In this document: positions 55,088 to 61,696 of the stretch, one piece after another
Layout: the number at the start of each line of letters is the position of its first letter
How positions within the stretch are numbered: the first letter of the stretch is position 1
Origin: an uncultured Prochlorococcus sp.
GTDB taxonomy: Bacteria > Cyanobacteriota > Cyanobacteriia > PCC-6307 > Cyanobiaceae
Assembly: GCA_902627335.1 (NCBI GenBank)
Contig: CACOIV010000006.1
Location: forward strand, 1 to 61,696
DNA length: 61,696 nt
Reading direction: 5' to 3'
Translations under genes and position numbers: made by a program
The notes under the pieces: model-generated
What the model saw: only the letters and a program-made list of their open reading frames with translations
What the model was told of the DNA's origin: nothing
Database searches by the model: none

Positions 55088-55161
55088 GCGCCTGTAGCTC
55101 AGTGGATTAGAGCATCTGACTACGGATCAGAGTGTCGGGAGTTCGAATCTCTCCAGGCGCG
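55088..55161 (+). tRNA. tRNA-Arg (ACG)
   Basis: The 74-base cloverleaf has acceptor GCGCCTG with CAGGCGC and discriminator G. The D arm is GCTCAGTGGATTAGAGC. The anticodon arm is TCTGA-CTACGGA-TCAGA with anticodon ACG (read as ICG). The T arm contains GTTCGAATC. CCA is not encoded. The 3' end is not duplicated in the window, so there is no sign of integration here. The 171 bases upstream hold no gene that I can see. Confidence 0.97.
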
Positions 55162-55240
55162 TTTTAAACTATCAAATAATTTTTTTATATTTTCAAGAAA
55201 ATTTTCTATTATATTTAACATATATTGAACATTATTTGTA

Positions 55241-56512
55241 ATGAGTATTTTAAACAAACTCGAGTTTAGTGATCCAATAATTTCAAATCTGATTGAACAA
55301 GAAAAAAACAGGCAAGAAAATCACCTTGAACTAATTGCAAGCGAGAATTTTACATCGTTAGCTGTCATGGAAGCACAAGGATCTGTTTTAACGAATAAAT
55401 ATGCTGAAGGTCTTCCTCAAAAAAGATATTATGGCGGCTGTGAATTCGTAGATCAAATAGAGGAATTAGCTATAGAAAGAGCTAAATCTCTTTTTGAGGC
55501 CGATTGGGCAAATGTTCAACCTCATAGTGGAGCTCAAGCAAATGCAGCAGTATTTTTAAGTTTACTTAAACCTGGTGACTCTATCTTAGGTATGGACTTA
55601 TCTCATGGAGGACACTTAACACATGGTTCACCCGTAAATATGAGTGGAAAATGGTTTACAGCACATCATTATGGTGTTGATAAAGAAACAAATCTTTTAG
55701 ATTTTAATTCAATAAGAGAAATTGCACTTCGTACAAAACCTAAACTTATAATTTGTGGCTATTCAGCATACCCAAGGCTAATTGATTTTAATGCATTCAG
55801 AAAAATTGCGGATGAGGTAGGAGCTTACTTAATGGCTGATATTGCTCACATAGCTGGTTTAGTAGCAAGCAAACTCCATCCTAATCCAATTAGTTATTGT
55901 GATGTTGTTACAACCACAACCCATAAAACTTTAAGAGGTCCCAGAGGAGGACTTATTTTATGCAGGGATAAAGAATTTGGCAAAAAATTCGATAAATCAG
56001 TCTTCCCTGGTACTCAGGGCGGTCCATTAGAACACATAATTGCTGCCAAAGCAGTTGCTTTTGGAGAAGCTCTTAAACCTGATTTTATAGAGTACTCTCA
56101 AAAAGTAATTAATAATGCAAAAATTCTTGCAAAAACTCTTATTGATAAGGGAATTGATATTGTGAGTGGAGGAACTGACAATCATATAGTTTTATTAGAT
56201 TTAAGAGGGATTAATATGACTGGGAAAGTTGCAGACTTACTAGTAAGCGAAGTGAACATAACAGCCAACAAAAATACTGTCCCTTTTGATCCTGAATCAC
56301 CATTTGTGACAAGTGGTTTAAGATTGGGAACTGCTGCTCTCACAACAAGAGGATTTAACGAGGAAGCATTTATAAAAGTAGGCGAAATCATAGCTGAAAG
56401 ATTATTAAATCCTGATGATTTATCGATTGAAAAATCTTGTAAACAAAAAGTGTTAGATTTATGTAATCTCTTTCCTCTATATGAAGGGAAACTTGAACCA
56501 TCAATCCAATAA
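55241..56512 (+). CDS. glyA: Serine hydroxymethyltransferase GlyA
   Basis: Converts serine and tetrahydrofolate to glycine and methylene-tetrahydrofolate, the main source of one-carbon units. 423 residues. PLP motifs include [35 protein letters not shown], the PLP-lysine region [18 protein letters not shown] (K at about 229) and [16 protein letters not shown]. The 3' end overlaps the cinA frame by 32 bases, which suggests coupling or a later cinA start. Confidence 0.97.
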   Translation: MSILNKLEFSDPIISNLIEQEKNRQENHLELIASENFTSLAVMEAQGSVLTNKYAEGLPQKRYYGGCEFVDQIEELAIERAKSLFEADWANVQPHSGAQANAAVFLSLLKPGDSILGMDLSHGGHLTHGSPVNMSGKWFTAHHYGVDKETNLLDFNSIREIALRTKPKLIICGYSAYPRLIDFNAFRKIADEVGAYLMADIAHIAGLVASKLHPNPISYCDVVTTTTHKTLRGPRGGLILCRDKEFGKKFDKSVFPGTQGGPLEHIIAAKAVAFGEALKPDFIEYSQKVINNAKILAKTLIDKGIDIVSGGTDNHIVLLDLRGINMTGKVADLLVSEVNITANKNTVPFDPESPFVTSGLRLGTAALTTRGFNEEAFIKVGEIIAERLLNPDDLSIEKSCKQKVLDLCNLFPLYEGKLEPSIQ

Positions 56513-57782
56513 AAATTCCAATAGAGGGGTTGAAATTCTTTCTATAGGCACAGAATTACTGCTAGGAAATATTTTAAATACCAACTCAAAATGGATTTCT
56601 GAGCAGTTATCTTCAATTGGTATTAGCCACTACAGACAAACAACAATTGGAGATAACCTTGAAAGATTAACAAAAGTAATACAAGAGATTTCATTACGAA
56701 GTAATTTACTAATTACTACTGGAGGTCTTGGACCTACTCCAGATGATTTAACTACTCAAGCCATCGCTAATGCTTTTAATACCCCTTTATTTGAGAGAGA
56801 ATATCTTTGGTTTGAGATTCAAAATAAACTTTCAAAACTCGTTATAAATAATGAAAATTCAAGTTTAAGAAAGCAATGTCTGTTTCCAGAAAATGCACAA
56901 ATAGTTAATAATCCAAGAGGTATTGCACCAGGAATGATTTGGAACCCAACGAAAGAATTCACGATTATTACTTTTCCAGGAGTTCCAAGCGAATTAAGAG
57001 AAATGTGGAAAGAAAGTATTCACGAATTCATAAAGACTAAATTTTCTGATGGATCTATATTCTTTTCCAAAACTTTAAAATTTTCAGGTATTGGAGAGTC
57101 TTCTATTGCAGAAAAGATTGAGGATTTGCTTAATTTAAGAAACCCAACAGTAGCTCCTTATGCAAATTTAGGAGAGGTCAAGTTAAGAATTACTGCTAAA
57201 TCAACAAGTAAAGATGAGGCTATTAAACAAATTCAACCCATTAAGAAGGAGTTAGAAAGAAAATTCACCAAATATATTTTTGGAGAAGACAATGATACTT
57301 TGTCTTCAGTAATTATTAAATTATTAAAAGATAGAAATGAATCAATAGTCTTTGCTGAATCTTGTACAGGAGGCTTACTCTCCTCATCAATCACTTCTGA
57401 AGCTGGCGCTTCTGCGATATTTAAAGGAGGTATTGTTGCGTATAGCAACGAAATTAAGCAAAATTTATTAAGCGTTCCAAAAAGTTTTTTAGATACCCAT
57501 GGAGCTGTTTCTGAAGAAGTTGCAGAAAAGATGGCAATAGGCGTTAAAGATAAATTAAATGCTGATTGGGCAATCGCTATTAGCGGTATTGCAGGTCCAA
57601 AGGGGGGGAGTGAAATGAAACCTGTAGGATTAGTCTATATTTCTATAGTTAATCCAAATAATAAACATACAAATATTAAAAAATTATATAATTCAAGAAG
57701 AAATAGGCTTGAAATTCAGAAACTAAGTGTAAATGAGTGTTTAAACAGTCTACGATTGATCTTATTATCTAATAAGGGTTAA
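56481..57782 (+). CDS. cinA: CinA-family protein (competence/damage-inducible protein A)
   Basis: 433 residues with two domains. The molybdopterin-binding-like N-terminal domain (about 15-185) has [20 protein letters not shown] and [20 protein letters not shown]. The C-terminal CinA domain (about 270-430) has [33 protein letters not shown] and [20 protein letters not shown]. Relatives have NMN deamidase and ADP-ribose pyrophosphatase activity. Which is active here is unknown. An alternative start is TTG at 56493, which shortens the overlap with glyA. Confidence 0.9.
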   Translation: MKGNLNHQSNKNSNRGVEILSIGTELLLGNILNTNSKWISEQLSSIGISHYRQTTIGDNLERLTKVIQEISLRSNLLITTGGLGPTPDDLTTQAIANAFNTPLFEREYLWFEIQNKLSKLVINNENSSLRKQCLFPENAQIVNNPRGIAPGMIWNPTKEFTIITFPGVPSELREMWKESIHEFIKTKFSDGSIFFSKTLKFSGIGESSIAEKIEDLLNLRNPTVAPYANLGEVKLRITAKSTSKDEAIKQIQPIKKELERKFTKYIFGEDNDTLSSVIIKLLKDRNESIVFAESCTGGLLSSSITSEAGASAIFKGGIVAYSNEIKQNLLSVPKSFLDTHGAVSEEVAEKMAIGVKDKLNADWAIAISGIAGPKGGSEMKPVGLVYISIVNPNNKHTNIKKLYNSRRNRLEIQKLSVNECLNSLRLILLSNKG

Positions 57783-57793
57783 CTTTTTTCTAA

Positions 57794-59203
57794 TTGAGTC
57801 AATACACATTATTTGATAAAGTTTGGGATTTGCATAAAGTTGCAGATCTTCCGGGAGGATCTTCTCAAATTTTTATTGGCTTGCACCTTATTCATGAGGT
57901 TACTAGTCCCCAAGCTTTTGGAGCTTTAAAAGATAAGAATTTAAATGTTAAATTCCCATCAAGAACCGTTGCTACCGTTGATCATATAGTTCCTACAGAT
58001 AATCAAAACAGGCCTTTTAAAGATATTCTTGCAGAACAAATGATTGATACCTTAGAAAAGAATTGTGCAGATCATAAAATTAGGTTTTTTAATATTGGCA
58101 GCGGAAGTCAAGGTATAGTTCATGTTGTAGCCCCTGAACTTGGCTTAACTCAACCAGGCATGACAATTGCCTGCGGAGACTCACATACATCAACACATGG
58201 AGCATTTGGATCAATAGCCTTTGGGATAGGTACCAGCCAAGTGAGAGATGTTTTAGCTTCTCAAACACTAGCCATGAATAAACTTAAAGTCAGAAAAATA
58301 TTTTGCGAAAACAAATTAACCGATGGTGTATATGCTAAAGATTTAGTACTCCATATAATAAATCAATTAGGGGTTAAGGCCGGTGTTGGCTACGCATATG
58401 AATTTACAGGTCCAGCAATTAGTGAATTATCAATGGAAGAAAGGATGACAATTTGCAATATGTCTATTGAAGGAGGAGCGAGATGCGGATACATAAATCC
58501 AGATGAAACGACGTTTAAATATATTAAAGAAAAAAAATGTTCTCCAAAAAATCAAAATTGGCATTTATCTGTTAACTGGTGGAAGTCATTAGTTAGCGAA
58601 GAAAATGCCATATATGATGATGAAATTATTATTGATGCAGCAAAAGTTGAGCCCACAGTTACATGGGGAATAACACCTGGTCAAAGTGTCGGGATTAATC
58701 AAAAAATTCCTGAGTTAAATGATTTAAGCAAAGAAGACCAATTTATCGCTGGAGAAGCTTATGAGTATATGGGTTTCAATCCAGGGCAAGAAATTAAGAA
58801 TACTCCTATTGATGTTTGTTTTATCGGAAGCTGCACAAATGGGAGAATTAGTGATCTCCGCGTTGCCTCAAAAATTGTCAAAGGGAATAGAGTAGCCCCC
58901 CATATAAAAGCATTTGTAGTTCCAGGATCTGAAAAAGTTGCTAAAGAGGCAATAAATGAAGGTCTTGATCAGATTTTCAAAAAAGCAGGATTTCAATGGA
59001 GAGAACCTGGATGTTCCATGTGCTTAGCCATGAATCCAGATAAGCTTAAAGGCAATCAAATTAGTGCAAGTTCCAGTAATCGAAATTTCAAAGGCAGACA
59101 AGGTTCTCCTAATGGAAGAACTTTATTGATGAGTCCAGCTATGGTTGCTGCAGCAGCAATATCTGGGAAAGTATGTGATGTCAGAGATTTCCTAAAAAAA
59201 TGA
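57794..59203 (+). CDS. leuC: 3-isopropylmalate dehydratase large subunit LeuC
   Basis: With LeuD isomerises isopropylmalate in leucine synthesis. 469 residues, starting at TTG. The aconitase-type 4Fe-4S ligands are C347 ([15 protein letters not shown]) and C407/C410 ([15 protein letters not shown]). [20 protein letters not shown] is a substrate-binding hallmark, and [10 protein letters not shown] lies near the end. Its last 4 bases overlap the leuD start (ATGA), so the subunits are translationally coupled. Confidence 0.96.
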   Translation: MSQYTLFDKVWDLHKVADLPGGSSQIFIGLHLIHEVTSPQAFGALKDKNLNVKFPSRTVATVDHIVPTDNQNRPFKDILAEQMIDTLEKNCADHKIRFFNIGSGSQGIVHVVAPELGLTQPGMTIACGDSHTSTHGAFGSIAFGIGTSQVRDVLASQTLAMNKLKVRKIFCENKLTDGVYAKDLVLHIINQLGVKAGVGYAYEFTGPAISELSMEERMTICNMSIEGGARCGYINPDETTFKYIKEKKCSPKNQNWHLSVNWWKSLVSEENAIYDDEIIIDAAKVEPTVTWGITPGQSVGINQKIPELNDLSKEDQFIAGEAYEYMGFNPGQEIKNTPIDVCFIGSCTNGRISDLRVASKIVKGNRVAPHIKAFVVPGSEKVAKEAINEGLDQIFKKAGFQWREPGCSMCLAMNPDKLKGNQISASSSNRNFKGRQGSPNGRTLLMSPAMVAAAAISGKVCDVRDFLKK

Positions 59204-59823
59204 CAGGAGACTTTTTTGCCCCTCAAGGTAAAATCAAAATAATTAAGGGTAGATGCATATCATTAATTGGAGATGATATTGATACAGATAGGATAATTCC
59301 TGCAAGATTTCTGAAATGCGTAACTTTTGATTCTTTAGGTAGTGCAGTTTTTGAAGATGACAGGAAAGATTTAAAAGGTAAGCATCCTTTTGATTTAAGA
59401 ATAAATAAAAACTCTTCAATACTAATTGTTAATAGTAACTTTGGATGCGGTTCTAGTAGAGAACATGCGCCTCAAGCTCTATTAAGATGGGGCATTAGAG
59501 CAATTATTGGAGAAAGTTTTGCAGAGATTTTCTACAGCAATTGCGTGGCAATTGGAATACCTTGTTTTACTATGGATAAAATTTCAATTAATACAATTCA
59601 AGAGAAGTCAGAAAAGGGGTTAATATTCGATATCGATATTTCAGAAGCAGAAGCAAGGGCGACTGATTGTAAATTCAAGCTTGAAATAAAATCATCATCA
59701 AGAAATATGTTTTTATCTGGAGAGTGGGACGCTACTTCAACTTTATTACAAAACATAGGTTTAATCGAAGAAAAAATTAAACAGTTACCATATGTGAAAT
59801 TAAATGATGATTTTTCTAAATAA
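59200..59823 (+). CDS. leuD: 3-isopropylmalate dehydratase small subunit LeuD
   Basis: Swivelling domain partner of LeuC. 207 residues. Signatures are [35 protein letters not shown] and the substrate loop NCVAIGIPC. It overlaps leuC by 4 bases. The start was chosen at the overlapping ATG because this gives the conserved spacing. It ends about 100 bases before psbI, which faces it on the other strand. Confidence 0.96.
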   Translation: MTGDFFAPQGKIKIIKGRCISLIGDDIDTDRIIPARFLKCVTFDSLGSAVFEDDRKDLKGKHPFDLRINKNSSILIVNSNFGCGSSREHAPQALLRWGIRAIIGESFAEIFYSNCVAIGIPCFTMDKISINTIQEKSEKGLIFDIDISEAEARATDCKFKLEIKSSSRNMFLSGEWDATSTLLQNIGLIEEKIKQLPYVKLNDDFSK

Positions 59824-59922
59824 ACAAAATAATTTTTTGAAAATATGAGATTAATTTTTATCAAATAGATCTATATATGGCTAAAACCATCTAAAGACTG
59901 AAAATTATTTAATATGAAATAC

Positions 59923-60051
59923 TTAATCTTGAGGACTTTCTAAATCTTTTCTATTAGGAGTTCTAGTTGGATCACTAGCTAAAAATCCAAAAAGGAATAT
60001 TCCTACAAAAAAGAATACAATTGTGTAAACAGAAATTTTAAGTGCGAGCAT
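59923..60051 (-). CDS. psbI: Photosystem II reaction centre protein PsbI
   Basis: A 42-residue photosystem II subunit near D1. The frame reads [20 protein letters not shown] and then [22 protein letters not shown]. This is the PsbI helix followed by the conserved [13 protein letters not shown] tail (PsbI carries a similar S-D-P-x-R-N-P-x-R-K-D-L-E). Short gene with an ATG start, downstream of psbN on the same strand. Confidence 0.95.
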
Positions 60052-60176
60052 GAAATTAACTAACCTTCAGAATTTATCTTATTAAATTTATATTTAATTG
60101 ATGAGAAATAGTGCTTAATTGTGAAATTTTGGTAGATTTTGAAATACTTTTTTATTAATGAGAAGGAATTTTAAAA

Positions 60177-60329
60177 TTAATCGTCATGGTCATCCCAAGG
60201 ATCAGTTAATTTTGCAGACTTTGCTCCAAATGCTCTCCACAAGCCAAAACCAGTTAAACCAACTAAAACCACTAGGATGGATATCCCAATTGAAAGAGCA
60301 GGATCAGGTGTAGATGATAAAGATTGCAT
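60177..60329 (-). CDS. psbN: Photosystem II assembly protein PsbN
   Basis: A 50-residue protein. The frame reads MQSLSSTPDPALSIGISILV, then VLVGLTGFGLWRAFG and AKSAKLTDPWDDHDD. The helix with GLTGFGLWRAFG and the acidic tail DP-x-DDH-x-D are diagnostic of PsbN, which is needed for photosystem II assembly and repair rather than being a core subunit. It is divergent from psbH (81 bases apart), the common psbN/psbH arrangement. Confidence 0.95.
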   Translation of the reverse strand: MQSLSSTPDPALSIGISILVVLVGLTGFGLWRAFGAKSAKLTDPWDDHDD

Positions 60330-60410
60330 CAATTTTGATAAGTTTGTAAACAAATTATGTTAAACATCTAATACAATAACGAAATAAATTGTATTTAGGG
60401 TATTTAAACC

Positions 60411-60611
60411 ATGGGTCAAAAAACTGCACTGGGAAGCTTATTAAAGGCAATTGGCAATTCTGGTCAAGGTAAAGTTGTTCCTGGATGGGGAGCTGTTCCA
60501 GTAATGACAATAATTGGGATATTCCTTTTAGTATTTCTCGTAATACTTCTTCAGATTTATAATCAATCATTACTTTTACAAGGTTTCTCAGTTGATTGGA
60601 ATGGAAATTAG
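60411..60611 (+). CDS. psbH: Photosystem II protein PsbH
   Basis: Single-helix photosystem II phosphoprotein homologue (66 residues) near CP47, with roles in quinone exchange and D1 repair. It starts [20 protein letters not shown], followed by [20 protein letters not shown] and the tail [13 protein letters not shown]. It shares the divergent promoter region with psbN. Confidence 0.95.
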   Translation: MGQKTALGSLLKAIGNSGQGKVVPGWGAVPVMTIIGIFLLVFLVILLQIYNQSLLLQGFSVDWNGN

Positions 60612-60743
60612 ATTTACCTAATTAGAAATTTAATTATTAAAGAAGTTAATTGAACATACCTTGATAAATAAAATAACTTTATTAATAATAATTATCAAAC
60701 AATAATTTTTTTCAGTCTTTTCTAACATTATTTCTTAAATATC

Positions 60744-61358
60744 ATGAAAAGTGAGAAGTTTATTATTGGTTTAGGTAATCCAGGCAATACATACAAAAAT
60801 AATAGGCACAACATAGGTTTTTTATTTATAGAGAAAGTTGCTAATAAATACGGCTTAAAATTAAATAAAAAAAATAAATTGTTTTGTAATTACTGTGAAT
60901 ATTTCATAAACGATATTAACTATAGGCTATTTATGCCTAATACATTCATGAATAATAGTGGTGATAGTGTAAGGGCGATAATTGATTGGTATAAAATCAA
61001 TCCTGAAAAATTATTTGTTATTATTGATGATATTGATTTACCTTTTGGAAAGATCAGGTTTAGAGAGAAAGGAGGCTCTGGTGGTCATAATGGCTTAAAA
61101 AGTATAATTGATAAAATAAAAACAAACGAATTCAAAAGAATAAGAATCGGTATAGGTTCACCTCCAGATTTAGAAAAGGAAAAAAGAAGAAATACCATTT
61201 CTCATGTTTTGGGAGATTTTTCTAGTAGAGAAAAACTAAATCTTGATGAAATTTTTCAGAAAATCATTGAATCGATCGAAAAATGGGACACAATTAATAA
61301 TGAAATTATAATTTCTCAATTAAATACATTTAGTACTACTAGAAAAGATGAAATCTAG
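60744..61358 (+). CDS. pth: Peptidyl-tRNA hydrolase Pth
   Basis: Releases tRNA from drop-off peptidyl-tRNA. 204 residues, family length. Motifs: GLGNPGNTYKNNRHNIGF with the catalytic His, PNTFMNNSGDSVR, FVIIDDIDLPFGKIRFREKG and GGSGGHNGLKSI (substrate-binding Asn). Start is the first ATG with the family N-terminus KFIIGLGNPG intact. The next small gene overlaps its 3' end by 11 bases. Confidence 0.95.
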   Translation: MKSEKFIIGLGNPGNTYKNNRHNIGFLFIEKVANKYGLKLNKKNKLFCNYCEYFINDINYRLFMPNTFMNNSGDSVRAIIDWYKINPEKLFVIIDDIDLPFGKIRFREKGGSGGHNGLKSIIDKIKTNEFKRIRIGIGSPPDLEKEKRRNTISHVLGDFSSREKLNLDEIFQKIIESIEKWDTINNEIIISQLNTFSTTRKDEI

Positions 61359-61605
61359 TCCCAAAACAATAGCTTATCTCAGTATTAAAGAATATAACTT
61401 CAAAACAAAAGAGCTAAAGGGGGTCATTGAGGCAAGTGAATTCAAATGGAACTTTATTTGGTCATTTAATCAGGGAAAATTATCTGTTAAGCCACCATTA
61501 GGAAGAGCATTAATAGAAGATTCTCTTTTAAGATTTCTTATTAAAAAAGATTATCAACTGGAAACAGGAAATATTTATAAATTCACTATTTTATCCAAGT
61601 TTTAG
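61348..61605 (+). CDS. DUF3146-family small protein, 85 aa
   Basis: Small conserved cyanobacterial protein of unknown function. It is mainly beta-stranded (TIAYLSIKEYNFKTKELKGV, FKWNFIWSFNQGKLSVKPPL), with the conserved segment GRALIEDSLLRFLIKKDYQL and tail YKFTILSKF. It overlaps pth by 11 bases at its start and ruvX by 20 bases at its end. The family name is from recalled similarity. Confidence 0.7.
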   Translation: MKSSPKTIAYLSIKEYNFKTKELKGVIEASEFKWNFIWSFNQGKLSVKPPLGRALIEDSLLRFLIKKDYQLETGNIYKFTILSKF

Positions 61606-61696
61606 GATTCACTTTCGAATCAACCTCAAAGGTCAATTTCAAATAATCCTCTAATATAATAATAGCCGAAATAGCATCAAGATTTAAGTTATAAAT
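61586..61696 (-). CDS. ruvX: Holliday junction resolvase-like protein RuvX (YqgF), 3' part only
   Basis: The last 36 residues of a gene that continues beyond the window. IYNLNLDAISAIIILEDYLK fits the C-terminal RuvX/YqgF motif (D-A-x-S-A-x-x-I-L-x-x-Y-L), which carries a catalytic Asp. The stop overlaps the DUF3146 gene by 20 bases in the convergent direction. Only the tail is visible, so the identity rests on this short motif. Confidence 0.65.
   Translation of the reverse strand: MYNLNLDAISAIIILEDYLKLTFEVDSKVNPKTWIK

Overview
The window is a stretch of chromosome from a high-light-adapted Prochlorococcus. The evidence is a very AT-rich sequence, tightly packed genes with few intergenic bases, single-copy photosystem II genes scattered among housekeeping genes, a degenerate phycoerythrin beta subunit (cpeB) with its lyase (cpeS), and several cyanobacterial protein families (DUF3155, DUF3181, DUF3146, Hik2-like kinase, NDH-1 ndhC-K-J, chlD). 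Clade or strain cannot be fixed from this sequence alone.

Layout. 1-6.2 kb: psbB-psbT with a strong terminator, then nrdR, rpsA, metK and an FGGY sugar kinase. 6.3-8.9 kb is the accessory part. An intact tRNA-Phe is followed by a 998-bp segment that ends in a second copy of the tRNA 3' end. The segment holds repeated GGAATGTTAGT elements and one repeat-rich gene with an in-frame stop. Two genes for small secreted proteins lie beyond it. 9.1-11.1 kb: a VTT/TVP38-family membrane protein, then cpeS and cpeB facing each other. 11.2-17.3 kb: uvrD-type helicase, CCA-adding enzyme family member and an oxidoreductase-SelD fusion. 17.3-22.2 kb: mtnP, the photosystem II assembly cluster rubA-ycf48-psbE-L-J (psbF is not there), and ndhC-K-J. 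22.2-42.6 kb: core metabolism genes, among them yvcK, an MCE/ABC lipid transport pair, chlD, folK, a NUDIX hydrolase, photolyase, fabI, hisB, a carotenoid cleavage enzyme, rdgB, a phosphohexomutase, an orphan RecB-like nuclease, ygfZ, pyrE, tRNA-Met, a CNNM/CBS membrane protein and a Gfo/Idh/MocA oxidoreductase. 42.6-61.7 kb: psbK, tgt, cobS, a Hik2-like sensor kinase, a DUF3155 gene with a structured leader, purH, ispH, amt with an NtcA-type box, sfsA, murJ, tRNA-Arg, glyA, cinA, leuC-leuD, psbI, psbN, psbH, pth, a DUF3146 gene and the 3' end of ruvX.

The genes serve photosystem II (psbB, T, J, L, E, K, I, N, H, ycf48, rubA), NDH-1 electron transport, chlorophyll synthesis, one-carbon and methionine metabolism, amino acid and purine synthesis, nitrogen uptake and tRNA biology.

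The most interesting signals are: (1) the tRNA-Phe-bounded mini-element with its own iterated repeats and no recombinase; (2) the missing psbF, replaced by a 103-bp spacer with inverted repeats; (3) a leader upstream of the DUF3155 gene in which one segment can pair either with a nearby partner or with the ribosome binding site; (4) cobS and cpeS reading frames without ATG starts; and (5) five convergent gene pairs that share their stop codons in a 4-nt overlap. All functional statements are inferences from sequence reading; no database search was run.
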